A stretch of 64,000 bases of DNA from Chondrocystis sp. NIES-4102. Its GTDB lineage: Bacteria > Cyanobacteriota > Cyanobacteriia > Cyanobacteriales > Xenococcaceae. Positions 9,677-19,317 of the stretch are shown here, piece after piece (the first letter of the stretch is position 1; every line of letters starts with the position of its first letter). Made by a program: the position numbers and the translations under genes. Below the pieces are notes generated by a model. It saw only the letters and a program-made list of their open reading frames with translations. It did not search any database and was not told where the DNA came from. The stretch covers positions 3,906,001-3,970,000 of the forward strand of contig AP018281.1 in NCBI GenBank assembly GCA_002368355.1, read 5' to 3'.

Positions 9677-10945
9677 ATGACCATTGCCATGCCTTACATA
9701 ACAGACTCGATCACTAATCAAAATCCCACAGTAAAATACAATTTGCACCCTTATAATTTAAGCAAAAAAGAGCAACCTGCTCAAGATCGTAAGTGGCGCA
9801 TTGTGCTTTATTCCCATGACACAATGGGATTAGGACATAAAAGACGTAATCTATTAATCGCCCAAACTTTGGGAATATCAGCTATCAATACCGATATCCT
9901 GATGATCAGTGGGATGGGGGATGGGAATCAATTTCAAACACCGACGGGGATAGATTACCTAACGCTACCAGCCTTATACAAGAGTACCAATGGGAAATAT
10001 GAGGCGAGGCGGTTAAATATGTCTTTAAAGGAAATTATCACCTTGCGATCGCAAATTATTCAGATTGCTGTCAAAAACTTTAAACCTGATGTTTTAATTG
10101 TGGATAATGTCCCTAGGGGCGCGATGGGTGAATTGAATGGGACTTTAAGATATTTACGCACCCATACAAACACTCGCTGTGTACTAGGTTTACGGGATGT
10201 TTTGGACGAACCCAAGGTAATTCGTCGTAGTTGGAAACGCAATAATAATGAAGATGCAATCCGCCGTTACTATGATGCAGTCTGGGTATATGGCGATCCT
10301 CATGTTTACAATTCAATTAAAGAATATGGCTGGAGTCCTGATGTCAGTGCCAAATTTCGCTACACAGGTTATCTCGATCAACGTTCTCGACTACAATTTG
10401 CTACTCAAGGGCATCTAGAGCCTACTTTTAACCTACCACCTGGACGTTTAGCTTTATGTGTTGTTGGCGGAGGACAAGATGGAGGAGATTTAGCTACGGC
10501 TTTTGCTCAAACTAAATTACCCCCAAACACGCACGGAATATTAATTACAGGGCCGATGATGCCCCACAAGATACGCCAGCAAATCCAAGCCTATGCAGAT
10601 CAAAGGTCTGATTTACAAGTTTTGGAATATGTTGCAGAACCTACGGTATTACTACAACAGGCTGATTGGATAATTTCTATGGGGGGATACAACACTACTT
10701 GTGAAATTCTTTCCTTTCAAAAACGGGCGTTAATTATACCCAGAATTAAACCTAGACAGGAACAATTAATCCGTGTGCAATTTTTAGAGAAATTAGGGTT
10801 GGTGAATATGCTGCATCCCCATAACCTAAGTCCTGAAAATATTACCACTTGGTTACAACAAACTAAACCCACTCCTCAAACTTCGCAAGCAGTCGATCTC
10901 CACGGTTTAGAGCGTATACCTCAATTTTTAGCAGAAATGCTTTAA
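9677..10945 (+). CDS. MurG-like predicted glycosyltransferase (COG4671 type)
   Basis: A 422-residue GT-B fold protein. The N-terminal half has the MurG-like glycine-rich loop SHDTMGLGHKRRN at about 48-60, and the C-terminal half has the nucleotide-sugar site ISMGGYNTTCEILSF followed by RQEQLIRV. These features match the predicted glycosyltransferase family COG4671. A good ribosome binding site (AGGAGAA) sits 8 bases before the ATG. It precedes a family-4 glycosyltransferase on the same strand. Its sugar and acceptor are not known. Confidence 0.8.
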   Translation: MTIAMPYITDSITNQNPTVKYNLHPYNLSKKEQPAQDRKWRIVLYSHDTMGLGHKRRNLLIAQTLGISAINTDILMISGMGDGNQFQTPTGIDYLTLPALYKSTNGKYEARRLNMSLKEIITLRSQIIQIAVKNFKPDVLIVDNVPRGAMGELNGTLRYLRTHTNTRCVLGLRDVLDEPKVIRRSWKRNNNEDAIRRYYDAVWVYGDPHVYNSIKEYGWSPDVSAKFRYTGYLDQRSRLQFATQGHLEPTFNLPPGRLALCVVGGGQDGGDLATAFAQTKLPPNTHGILITGPMMPHKIRQQIQAYADQRSDLQVLEYVAEPTVLLQQADWIISMGGYNTTCEILSFQKRALIIPRIKPRQEQLIRVQFLEKLGLVNMLHPHNLSPENITTWLQQTKPTPQTSQAVDLHGLERIPQFLAEML

Positions 10946-10990
10946 ATCACCCTTTATTTTCCTTTTATATTTAATAGTTAAATTAAAACA

Positions 10991-12274
10991 GTGAACCAAC
11001 CATCAACTAGGATAGGCTATGTCCTCAAACGCTATCCTCGCTATTCCGAAACCTTTGTTGTCAACGAAATTTTAGCTCATGAAGCAGCAGGATTAGATAT
11101 TGATATTTTTGCCCTGCGTCCTACCTGTGATAGTCATTTTCAAAATATCATTTCTCAAGTACGTGCCTCTGTTACTTATATTCGTAAGCCAATTCAAGGA
11201 CGGGTAAGTAATTCCCTTAATACTCTATCTCCCACACCAGCTAGTTATTTTTGGGCAGAATTACAAGAAGTTGCCTTAATTATTCCCGATTTTTGGCAAA
11301 AGCTCGGTTTTGCTGCGGGGGAAAGAGCCAGTGTTGTCTATCAGGCTGCTTGGTTAGCACGGGAAGTACGTTTAAAACAAATTACCCATCTTCACGCCCA
11401 TTTTGGCTCAGTGGCGACTAGTGTTGCTCGTTTAGCAGCCCATTTTGCAGATATTTCCTACACTTTTACTGCCCATGCTAAGGATATTTTTCACGATAGT
11501 GTGGTTATAGAAGATATGACACGCAAGATGAGAGATAGTGCTGGGGTGGTAACGGTGAGTGACTATAATGTTAATTATCTTCAGCAAGTATATGGCGATG
11601 TCGCAACTTCAGTACAGCGTATTTACAATGGCTTGGATTTAACTAAATTTACTTATTTACCTAGCCAAAATCGTCCCCCACTAATTATCTCTGTCGGACG
11701 TTTGGTAGAGAAAAAAGGACTGAATATTTTAATTGCAGCTTGTGCTTTACTCAAACAATGGGGTTGTAATTTTCAATGTCAAATTATTGGCACTGGAGAT
11801 TTGGGTAAGCAATTAGAAGCTCAAATTGTCTCCCTCGGTTTAGTTGGGCAAGTATCCCTAGTAGGGGCGCGTCCACAAAATGAAGTATTTAAAATGCTAC
11901 AACAAGCTGCGGTTTTCGCTGCTCCTTATATTATTGGCAAGGATGGCAACCGCGATGGTTTACCCACAGTCTTATTAGAGGCAATGGCTTTAGGTACTCC
12001 TTGTGTAGGAACTGATGTTACTGGAATTCCTGAGTTGATTCGTGATCAAGAAACAGGATTGATTGTTAAACAAAAAGATCCCCTGGATCTAGCTTTGGCT
12101 TTGAAAAAAATATTAGATGATTCTTCGTTAGGGGTAAAATTTGCCACTCAAGCGCGAAAATTGATCGAATCTGAATTTGATATATCGACTAATGCAGCAG
12201 TATTACGGCAGCTTTTCGACTCGGCATCAAAAGTAAAGGATATTGATTCTCGGTTAATGGCAGTTTCTAACTGA
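10991..12274 (+). CDS. Family 4 glycosyltransferase (exopolysaccharide type)
   Basis: A 427-residue protein that begins at a GTG codon. It opens with GYVLKRYPRYSETFV, typical of colanic-acid-like glycosyltransferases. It has the acceptor-side FTAHAKDIF and the donor-side sequence LPTVLLEAMALGTPCVG with the GT4 E-x7-E-like element followed by GIPELI. It lies 45 bases after the COG4671-like gene and is probably co-transcribed with it. The end of the gene is followed by a repeat-filled gap before the next glycosyltransferase. Confidence 0.85.
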   Translation: MNQPSTRIGYVLKRYPRYSETFVVNEILAHEAAGLDIDIFALRPTCDSHFQNIISQVRASVTYIRKPIQGRVSNSLNTLSPTPASYFWAELQEVALIIPDFWQKLGFAAGERASVVYQAAWLAREVRLKQITHLHAHFGSVATSVARLAAHFADISYTFTAHAKDIFHDSVVIEDMTRKMRDSAGVVTVSDYNVNYLQQVYGDVATSVQRIYNGLDLTKFTYLPSQNRPPLIISVGRLVEKKGLNILIAACALLKQWGCNFQCQIIGTGDLGKQLEAQIVSLGLVGQVSLVGARPQNEVFKMLQQAAVFAAPYIIGKDGNRDGLPTVLLEAMALGTPCVGTDVTGIPELIRDQETGLIVKQKDPLDLALALKKILDDSSLGVKFATQARKLIESEFDISTNAAVLRQLFDSASKVKDIDSRLMAVSN

Positions 12275-12314
12275 GGCGATCGCATTAGAAATAATGACGG
12301 GCTTAGGAGAGCTT

Positions 12315-12510
<196 letters not shown>

Positions 12511-12546
12511 TATATATATTTCCCATTAATAAAAGAGAAAGAAATT

Positions 12547-13719
12547 GTGAAAGTTGCTTATATTTGCGCCGATCCTGGCATTCCTATATTTGGACAAAAA
12601 GGTTGTTCAATTCATGTACAAGAAGTTATCCGTGCTTTACTTGCTAAGAATATTGAAGTATCTTTATTTACTCCACGTCTTGGGGGCGAAATTCCTCCAG
12701 ACTTTAAGGGGGTTAAGGTTTATAAACTGCCGACTATTGCCAAGGTGGATAGAGCAGAAAGAGAAAAATTAGCGCGATCGCTCAATGATGATTTGCAGTG
12801 GGAGTTAAGTAGGGCTGAACCTTTTGATTTTATTTATGAACGTTATTCTCTCTGGAGTTATAGTGGGATGGAATATGCCCAAAAGCTGGGAATTCCAGGA
12901 ATTTTAGAAGTTAATGCCCCTTTGATTTTAGAACAGGATCAACATCGGGGCTTGGTTGATCGACAAGAGGCAGAAGCGATCGCGCAACGGGTTTTTAAAG
13001 CTGCGAGTAATATTGTGGCGGTTTCGAGTGAGATTAGGGATTATCTTAATTTATATAAGGTTGATCAAGCTTTAATTGAGGTGATTCCTAATGGTGTTAA
13101 TCCTCAAAGGTTTGCTAATATATCGGGAGCTTATCAGAGAAGCAATCAACAATTTACCGTGGGGTTTGTCGGCTCATTAAAACCTTGGCACGGGCTACCT
13201 ATATTAATTGAGGCTTTCGCACGTTTTCATTCTCAACATCCCCAAACGCAGTTATTAATTGTCGGTGATGGTACAGAGCGCGATCGCACTATGGCAGATA
13301 TTAAACAAAGAAATTTGGAGTCGGCGGTATGTTTAACGGGTGCTGTACCTCCTGAAACTGTGCCTGAATACTTGGCGCAAATGGATGTGGCGGTTGCTCC
13401 CTACCCTGCCAGTACGGATTTTTATTTTTCTCCTCTCAAGGTTTATGAGTATATGGCAGCAGGCTTACCAGTTGTAGCAAGCGATCTAGGTCAAATTAGC
13501 CAGGTGATAGACTCTGGGGTTAATGGTTTATTGGTTAAGCCTGGGGATGGGTTCGCATTAGCAGATGCTTTAGATTTATTATGGCGATCGCCAGTACTAC
13601 GTAGTTATTTGGGTAATTGCGCCCGTAAAACAGTCTTGCAGGAATATACATGGGAGCGAGTGGTGGAAAAGATTCTCTCTAAGGTTCACCCACAGGCAAT
13701 TAGGGAGGTAATAGGATGA
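12547..13719 (+). CDS. Family 4 glycosyltransferase
   Basis: A 390-residue protein starting at GTG (12547). The N-terminal domain has CADPGIPIFGQKGCSIHVQE, a glycine-rich acceptor loop common in GT4 enzymes. The C-terminal domain has VGFVGSLKPWHG and the donor-binding FYFSPLKVYEYMAAGLPVVAS with the nucleotide-sugar-binding glutamate. It overlaps the ABC transporter gene by four bases (ATGA), which indicates translational coupling. The tight coupling suggests the glycosylated product is exported by the next protein. Confidence 0.87.
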   Translation: MKVAYICADPGIPIFGQKGCSIHVQEVIRALLAKNIEVSLFTPRLGGEIPPDFKGVKVYKLPTIAKVDRAEREKLARSLNDDLQWELSRAEPFDFIYERYSLWSYSGMEYAQKLGIPGILEVNAPLILEQDQHRGLVDRQEAEAIAQRVFKAASNIVAVSSEIRDYLNLYKVDQALIEVIPNGVNPQRFANISGAYQRSNQQFTVGFVGSLKPWHGLPILIEAFARFHSQHPQTQLLIVGDGTERDRTMADIKQRNLESAVCLTGAVPPETVPEYLAQMDVAVAPYPASTDFYFSPLKVYEYMAAGLPVVASDLGQISQVIDSGVNGLLVKPGDGFALADALDLLWRSPVLRSYLGNCARKTVLQEYTWERVVEKILSKVHPQAIREVIG

Positions 13720-15527
13720 CTAAAAAGCGAACGCTAAATCAATCATTACCGATATTAGGAGAAGTATTACGTACTTTTTCCCCCTATCTGCTGCAACAGA
13801 AATTTTTGCTAATTATAGCTAGTTTAGCAATGGTGGCAGATGTAACCTTACGCATCCTTGAACCATTACCGCTTAAATTCGTTTTTGATTATGTTTTGGA
13901 TGATAATCCACTTCCTAACCCTGTTTTAGCCCAACTTGAGCCTATCTGGTTATTAACTGTCTGTGCTGGGGCTATTTTGGTTTTGACGGCACTACGGGCA
14001 TTAGCTGCTTATTGGAGTACGGTATCTTTAGCTATTGTTGGTAGTCGCGTTATGACTAAAGTACGCGATCGCTTGTACTGTCATTTGCAACAGTTGTCTT
14101 TGGCTTATCATACTAAAGCAAGAAGTGGCGATTTAATTGTCAGAATTAGTAGTGATGCTAGTCGTCTACAAGAAATTCTACTCACTGCTGCCCTACCCCT
14201 ATTAATTAGCATTTTAACTTTGCTTGGAACAGTAGGTGCAATGTTTTGGATCGATCGCGATTTAACTTTGCTGTCTTTGGTAACACTACCTCTGTTTGCC
14301 TTTGCTGCTAACCGTCTAAGTTTGAGAATTCAAGAGTCTTCTCTCAAACAACGTAAACAGGAAGGCTTAGTAGCAGCTACCGCAGCCGAATCTATTGCAG
14401 CAATCAAGCTTATTCAGGCTCTATCTTTAGAAAATGCCTTCGCTCAGATGTTTTCGCGCCAAAATCGCGCTAGTCTATCTAAAAGCGTCGAAACTCAACG
14501 TTTATCGGCTAGTTTGGAACGTACCGTTGATGGGGTAATTGCTTTGGGTATGGCGATCGTTTTATGGTATGGTTCTTGGTTAGTCTTGCGAGATGCTTTA
14601 ACCGCAGGGGATGTAATTGTTTTTCTAACTTATCTCAGAAATGCCTTCAAACCTGTACAAAATTTTGCTAAATATACAGGTAGGTTAGCTAAAGCTGCTG
14701 CATCTGGAGAACGAATTTTAAATATTTTACAGCAAACCCCCGATATTCAAGATCAACCCCAGGCGTTAATCGCCTCACCATTTCGTGGCAATATTATCTT
14801 TGATAATGTTAGTTTTGCCTATGAGTCGGGACAAAAATTACTCGATGGTATTAATTTAACTATTAAACCAGGACAATTAGTTGCTCTTTCTGGGGTTTCG
14901 GGAAGTGGTAAGTCTACTTTAATCAGTTTGCTATTACGTCTGTATGATCCTACCGCAGGGCGTATTATGATTGATGGGCAAGATATTCGTAATTATACTA
15001 TTGCTTCGCTGCGATCGCAGATGAGCGTTGTTTTACAGGAAAGTCTGCTTTTTGCTGCTAGCGTTAAGGAAAATATCGCCTATGGTATTGATCATGTTAG
15101 TGATGCTGAAATTGTAGCTGCTGCACGTCTTGCTAACATCGATAGTTTTATTAGTAGTTTACCCCAAGGATACGATACTATTTTGGGAGAACGGGGCGCA
15201 ACCCTATCAGGTGGTCAACGTCAAAGAATTGCGATCGCTCGTGCTGCTATTCGTCGTACTCCTATTTTGATTTTGGATGAACCTACTACGGGTTTGGATC
15301 GGGAAAATGAACAAGCGGTAATTGAAGCTTTACAAAGATTAGCCCAACAACGTACTACTTTTCTTGTTACCCATGATCTTACTTTAGCTAATCAAGCTGA
15401 TGTGATTATTTATTTGGAAAAAGGACAAATAGTTGAACAAGGTAGTCCTCAAGAATTGATGAGTAGTAATGGACGTTATGCTCAACTTTATCAGTTGCAA
15501 AATGGGTATGAAACTGTTTGTAATTAG
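13716..15527 (+). CDS. ABC exporter, fused permease and ATPase (MsbA-like)
   Basis: A 603-residue half-transporter of the type IV exporter class. A six-helix membrane domain occupies about residues 25-325, followed by the ATPase: Walker A GVSGSGKST at 393-401, Q-loop in VVLQESLLF, signature LSGGQRQR near 500 and Walker B ILILDEPTTGLD near 520. It would act as a homodimer in the inner membrane. Lipid-linked saccharides, lipids or peptides are the usual cargoes; the overlap with a glycosyltransferase upstream and the phosphotransferase-like gene immediately downstream favour a glycosylated small molecule. No peptidase C39 domain is present. Confidence 0.88.
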   Translation: MTKKRTLNQSLPILGEVLRTFSPYLLQQKFLLIIASLAMVADVTLRILEPLPLKFVFDYVLDDNPLPNPVLAQLEPIWLLTVCAGAILVLTALRALAAYWSTVSLAIVGSRVMTKVRDRLYCHLQQLSLAYHTKARSGDLIVRISSDASRLQEILLTAALPLLISILTLLGTVGAMFWIDRDLTLLSLVTLPLFAFAANRLSLRIQESSLKQRKQEGLVAATAAESIAAIKLIQALSLENAFAQMFSRQNRASLSKSVETQRLSASLERTVDGVIALGMAIVLWYGSWLVLRDALTAGDVIVFLTYLRNAFKPVQNFAKYTGRLAKAAASGERILNILQQTPDIQDQPQALIASPFRGNIIFDNVSFAYESGQKLLDGINLTIKPGQLVALSGVSGSGKSTLISLLLRLYDPTAGRIMIDGQDIRNYTIASLRSQMSVVLQESLLFAASVKENIAYGIDHVSDAEIVAAARLANIDSFISSLPQGYDTILGERGATLSGGQRQRIAIARAAIRRTPILILDEPTTGLDRENEQAVIEALQRLAQQRTTFLVTHDLTLANQADVIIYLEKGQIVEQGSPQELMSSNGRYAQLYQLQNGYETVCN

Positions 15528-15614
15528 TTGATTTTATTTTTATTAATTATATGTTTTATGATTTTTAATGGTTGTCTGGTAACTGATAGGTATAATATCA
15601 CTCAAGATCTGAAA

Positions 15615-16568
15615 ATGACTTTTTTATCTGATGTTCTTTCACCAGCAAAAGTTATTAAAGTTTTTCTACAACACCTTAGTTTGTTTGTGGCTAATTTAGA
15701 TTTAGTTGCTATTGAGGTAATTCGTTATAAACCCCAAAAACGTTGTCTAATTGAATATACTTTTGAGGGTAAAAGTAAATTGGTTTTAATTGGCAAAATA
15801 CGTGCTAAAGGTACAGATACGAAATCCTATAACTTGCAAAAACAACTATGGGCAAGTGAATTTAGTAGTGATAGTGATGATGGTATTTCTGTTCCCGAAC
15901 CTGTAGGAATTATTCCTCAATGGCAGATGTGGGTACAAAAAAAAGTTCCTGGTAATTTAATTATTAATCATTTAATTGGTAGAGAAGGGATTAATATTAG
16001 TAAAAGGATTGCTCAGATTGCCCATAAATTACATAATGTAGATATTATTACCCAACGCCGTCATACTATCACAGAAGAATTAGCAATTTTAGAGCAAAAG
16101 TTACCCTTAGTTATTAATGATTATCCTCCCTGGCGATCGCGTATTGCAACTCTTTTAGAACAATGTTTTATTTTAGGAGAAAATACCCCAGAAGTAGAGC
16201 TTGTTAATATTCATCGAGATTTCTATTTTGATCAAATATTAGTAGATGGCGATCGCTTTTATTTATTAGATTTTGATTTATACTGTCGGGGAAATCCTAA
16301 TCTCGATCTGGGTAACTTTCTGGGACATATACAAGAATATAGCTTGAGAGTTTTAGGTGATGTAAATAAATTAAAAGAGCAAGAAAATACTTTAATAAAA
16401 GAATATATTAAACTCACTCAACCAGAAAACTTAGCAGCGATTCAAGCCTATACAACTTTAACCTTGGTTCGTCATATTTATCTTAGTAATCAATTCCCTC
16501 AACGTCGTTTTTGTACAGAAGAACTACTAAATTTGTGTGAAAAACGTTTAAATTTTATCAAAGTATAA
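15615..16568 (+). CDS. Aminoglycoside phosphotransferase-fold protein
   Basis: The open frame begins with TTG directly after the ABC transporter stop (15528), but the family-like sequence starts at the ATG at 15615 (FLSDVLSPAKV), so that start is chosen; an ATG at 15558 is also possible. The kinase-like fold shows the Brenner-type loop HRDFYFDQ, in which the usual Asn is Gln, and the metal-binding LLDFDLYCRGNP. Enzymes of this fold phosphorylate small molecules such as sugars, aminoglycosides or choline in the cytoplasm. Position between an exporter and a porin suggests it modifies the exported compound or an intermediate; this is inference. Confidence 0.75.
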   Translation: MTFLSDVLSPAKVIKVFLQHLSLFVANLDLVAIEVIRYKPQKRCLIEYTFEGKSKLVLIGKIRAKGTDTKSYNLQKQLWASEFSSDSDDGISVPEPVGIIPQWQMWVQKKVPGNLIINHLIGREGINISKRIAQIAHKLHNVDIITQRRHTITEELAILEQKLPLVINDYPPWRSRIATLLEQCFILGENTPEVELVNIHRDFYFDQILVDGDRFYLLDFDLYCRGNPNLDLGNFLGHIQEYSLRVLGDVNKLKEQENTLIKEYIKLTQPENLAAIQAYTTLTLVRHIYLSNQFPQRRFCTEELLNLCEKRLNFIKV

Positions 16569-16576
16569 TTAGTTTA

Positions 16577-18085
16577 GTGTTGAAGTTATTAAAATCCAGT
16601 TTAATTTATCTGCCGTTAATTTTATTTAGCCATAATCCTATTAACGCTTTACCTCAAACTCAAGTAAAAGAAATTGTAGCAGAGGGTAATAAACAATCTT
16701 CCATGACTACCGTATCACAACTTTCCCATGTTAACTACGATAGTTGGCATTCCCAGCAACTGCGAAGTTTTAATAGTCGTTATCAGTGTTTAGCTAACAA
16801 TCCCAATTATGAGCGATCGCCTGAAGTTTTAACCCGCAATCATTTTGCTGTTTTACTATATCAATGTTTAAGCAATATTAATCATAATAATCATTTATTA
16901 TCTCAAAAAGATACTCTAACCATTAAGCGATTAACACAAGACTTCCCTTTGAAAATAATAACTCTTGAAAATCAAATTCAACAGTTAGAAAATAGAACCA
17001 ATAATTTAACTAAACAATCCTTCTCACCCCAAGTAAAATTAGAAGGTGAAGCCATTATTGCCCTTGCCCAAGTTTGGCAAAATGAAAATGATAGTAGTTT
17101 AACATTAGGTAATCGTATACGTCTCGATTTTATAACTAGTTTTAGCGAGCAAGATCAATTAAAAATTCGTCTGCAAGGACGTAATATTCCTGAGTTTGAA
17201 GAAATAACTGATAGTAAAATGTCTAACTTAGGATTTGACGGTGCAGATGAAAATAAAGTAGAAATAGATGAATTAGAATATCAAATTTCACTAACTAAAA
17301 ATACTAGACTCAATATCTATGGAGTGGGTGGTGGAATGGGAGATATAATTCCTAGTGTAAATCCTCTATTTAGCGGTAGTGGGGATGGTGCAATTTCACT
17401 TTTTGGCAGAGAAAACCCAATTCGTAGACAAGCAGAAGGAGTAGCGATCGCTTTATCCCAAGATTTGAGTGATCAATTAAATTTTAGCATCGGTTATATC
17501 AGTAATGAGGCAAACCAAGCAAATCAAGGCTTATTTCAAAAACCATTAGCTGCAATTACCCAGTTAACATATCTCCCCACCCAGCAGCTTAACTTAAGTC
17601 TTACCTACGGATACATAGCGAATAATATCGGCACAGGTACAGGTAGTGCCAACGCTGAAAATCCTTTCCCCCAAAGCAATGATCTAACCGCCCACAGTTA
17701 CGCAGGAGAAATTGCTTTTTTAATCCTACCTAATATTAGTTTAGGGGGTCGAGTTGGTATGATTCAAGCCTCCGCCCAGGATCTACCGACACAAGCCAAT
17801 GCGGATATTCTGACTTGGGCAATAATGTTAGGGATAAATGATTTAGGTAATGAAGATAGTTTACTTGGTTTGATTGTAGGGCAACCACCAAAAGTAATAA
17901 AAAGTAGTTTAGGGGAAGAATTTGAAGATCCTGATACAGCCTACCACTTAGAAGCATTTTATCGTTGGCAATTAACCGACGATCTGGCTATTACCCCAGG
18001 ATTTTATCAGATTTTTAACCCAGAACATAATAGCGAGGAAGAATCAATTTTAGTTGGCACTATTCGGACAACTATAGAATTTTAA
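16577..18085 (+). CDS. Outer-membrane porin, SLH/OprB (iron-uptake porin) type
   Basis: A 502-residue protein beginning at GTG, 8 bases after the preceding stop. A signal peptide (LKSSLIYLPLILFSHNPINALP) precedes a weak SLH-like segment (VSQLSHVNYDSW to LLYQCLSNI), a short coiled coil (ITLENQIQQLENRTNNL) and a beta-barrel with many alternating strands ending in Phe (TTIEF), as expected of outer-membrane proteins. The SLH part is shorter and more divergent than in most cyanobacterial SLH porins. In the family the SLH domain binds peptidoglycan-linked polymers and the barrel passes small solutes or metal ions. It is in line with an ABC exporter and a receiver protein. Confidence 0.82.
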   Translation: MLKLLKSSLIYLPLILFSHNPINALPQTQVKEIVAEGNKQSSMTTVSQLSHVNYDSWHSQQLRSFNSRYQCLANNPNYERSPEVLTRNHFAVLLYQCLSNINHNNHLLSQKDTLTIKRLTQDFPLKIITLENQIQQLENRTNNLTKQSFSPQVKLEGEAIIALAQVWQNENDSSLTLGNRIRLDFITSFSEQDQLKIRLQGRNIPEFEEITDSKMSNLGFDGADENKVEIDELEYQISLTKNTRLNIYGVGGGMGDIIPSVNPLFSGSGDGAISLFGRENPIRRQAEGVAIALSQDLSDQLNFSIGYISNEANQANQGLFQKPLAAITQLTYLPTQQLNLSLTYGYIANNIGTGTGSANAENPFPQSNDLTAHSYAGEIAFLILPNISLGGRVGMIQASAQDLPTQANADILTWAIMLGINDLGNEDSLLGLIVGQPPKVIKSSLGEEFEDPDTAYHLEAFYRWQLTDDLAITPGFYQIFNPEHNSEEESILVGTIRTTIEF

Positions 18086-18102
18086 TTTAATTTATTGAGC
18101 TT

Positions 18103-18513
18103 ATGAATCGAATTTTAATTGCTGAAGATGAACCCAGAATTGCCTCTTTTATCACTAAAGGACTACGCGCCAAAGGTTATCAAACTACCCTCACTAATAA
18201 TGGCGTTGAAGTACTTTCACTTGTATCAAACTATAACTTTGATTTACTTTTACTCGATGTAGGACTTGTAGATCAAGATGGTTTAGTGGTGATTAAAGAA
18301 TTAAGAAAACAAGGGATAACTTTCCCAATTATTGTGATGACTGCTGGTGATGATGTTCAAGATCAATTAATTGAGGTTGAAGGTAATGCAGATAATTATA
18401 TTCCTAAACCATTTTCCTTTCAGACATTAACAGATCAGATCACAAAACTTTTATATACTAACCGCGCAAATAAGCGATCGCAGCCACCAATCCCAAACAT
18501 CCTACAAAAGTAG
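18103..18513 (+). CDS. Stand-alone receiver domain response regulator
   Basis: A 136-residue CheY-like receiver. The acidic pair is at residues 8-9, the phospho-acceptor is Asp52 (LLLLDVGL), and the conserved Lys lies in IPKPFSF near residue 102. The sequence resembles the N-terminal half of OmpR-type regulators but ends without a winged helix. The stop is 17 bases downstream of the porin gene's unit. Its last 56 bases overlap the 3' end of the convergent J-domain gene. No cognate kinase is present in the window. Confidence 0.8.
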   Translation: MNRILIAEDEPRIASFITKGLRAKGYQTTLTNNGVEVLSLVSNYNFDLLLLDVGLVDQDGLVVIKELRKQGITFPIIVMTAGDDVQDQLIEVEGNADNYIPKPFSFQTLTDQITKLLYTNRANKRSQPPIPNILQK

Positions 18514-18934
18514 CACCCAATAACACTAAAACAAAAATTTCCCCAGAAGATAAAGGGCGATCTGTTGGATCTAAATAAGCAGTTTTGGAATATTGTTCTG
18601 TATCGCTAGCTAGATAATTAGGTGCTTGAATGACATTTAGACGAGAATAGCCAATTTTCAAATCATAAAGCGATCGCTTTTCAGGGCTACTCAAAACAGC
18701 ATAAGCCTCATTTAATCTCTGAAATTTAACTGTAGCCTCCTGGGGAGAAAGTTCAGTTGTATCAGGGTGATATTTTTTACTTAGTTGACGATAGGTACGA
18801 CGAATAGCAATATTAGAAGCCGACGGATGTAAACCCATCAGTCCATAATAAGTATTAATTAATCTAGCTTCAGGTGGTAGAGATATTGACTTGGGGGATG
18901 AACGAAAATCGCGATCGGGATTTGCCATAATCAA
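18458..18934 (-). CDS. J-domain protein with C-terminal membrane anchor
   Basis: A 158-residue DnaJ-like co-chaperone. The J domain (about 30-90) has the HPD motif in KKYHPDTTEL and the helix IV end SLYDLKIG. There is no Gly/Phe-rich or zinc region. A hydrophobic C-terminal segment (about 131-155, VLVLLGATFVGCLGLVAAIAYL) should anchor it in a membrane. It would recruit Hsp70 to the membrane surface. Met3 (18928) is an alternative start. The 3' end overlaps the receiver gene on the other strand by 56 bases. Confidence 0.85.
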   Translation of the reverse strand: MIMANPDRDFRSSPKSISLPPEARLINTYYGLMGLHPSASNIAIRRTYRQLSKKYHPDTTELSPQEATVKFQRLNEAYAVLSSPEKRSLYDLKIGYSRLNVIQAPNYLASDTEQYSKTAYLDPTDRPLSSGEIFVLVLLGATFVGCLGLVAAIAYLRG

Positions 18935-19159
18935 ATTATTTCGATAGTCAAATAGCTTTATCTTTTATTTTATTGAGATATATTGAACAATTTCTATCTA
19001 GTTTTGCTCAAATATCAGCGCGAACGCGAATTACAACAATATATTAAGATTTTACCGATTAGGCTAAAGAAACTGTAATACATTAATCATTTAAATTAAT
19101 ATTAAAACTACAAATTAATTAGAATTTGTGATCGAGATCATATTGTTTTATTTAACTAT

Positions 19160-19251
19160 AGAAGATAGTAGAGAAGAGATAGAGCTATGCAACAGATATT
19201 CTCTGTTACATAAACATCCCCCAGTTTGGTACCTGGGGGCTTTTTTTTTTT
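19160..19251 (+). ncRNA. Candidate small RNA with strong terminator
   Basis: No convincing protein precedes the terminator at 19218-19251, and the stretch before it contains a short self-complementary element (AGAGA near 19170 with TCTCT near 19199) and an unpaired C/A-rich stretch (ACATAAACATCC). The ATG-initiated frame over this area continues straight through the terminator and is unlikely to be a gene. The 5' end is not determined; a -10-like TAACTA lies at about 19152. Trans-acting cyanobacterial sRNAs often have this layout. The family was not recognised. Confidence 0.4.
19218..19251 (+). terminator. Rho-independent terminator
   Basis: Perfect stem CCCCCAG/CTGGGGG (19218-19224 with 19233-19239), eight-base loop, followed by C and eleven Ts. 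It is the strongest terminator in the window and lies 66 bases before ribF, so it ends a separate short transcript. Confidence 0.9.
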
Positions 19252-19317
19252 ACTTACTAGTTATCAAAGTAAGAGATGATTTAACTACAAGTAATAAATT
19301 GTGTCAAAATGTAAAGC

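Noticed and set aside
18103-18513. Full OmpR-type regulator
   Set aside because: The frame stops after the receiver; no winged helix follows in any frame.
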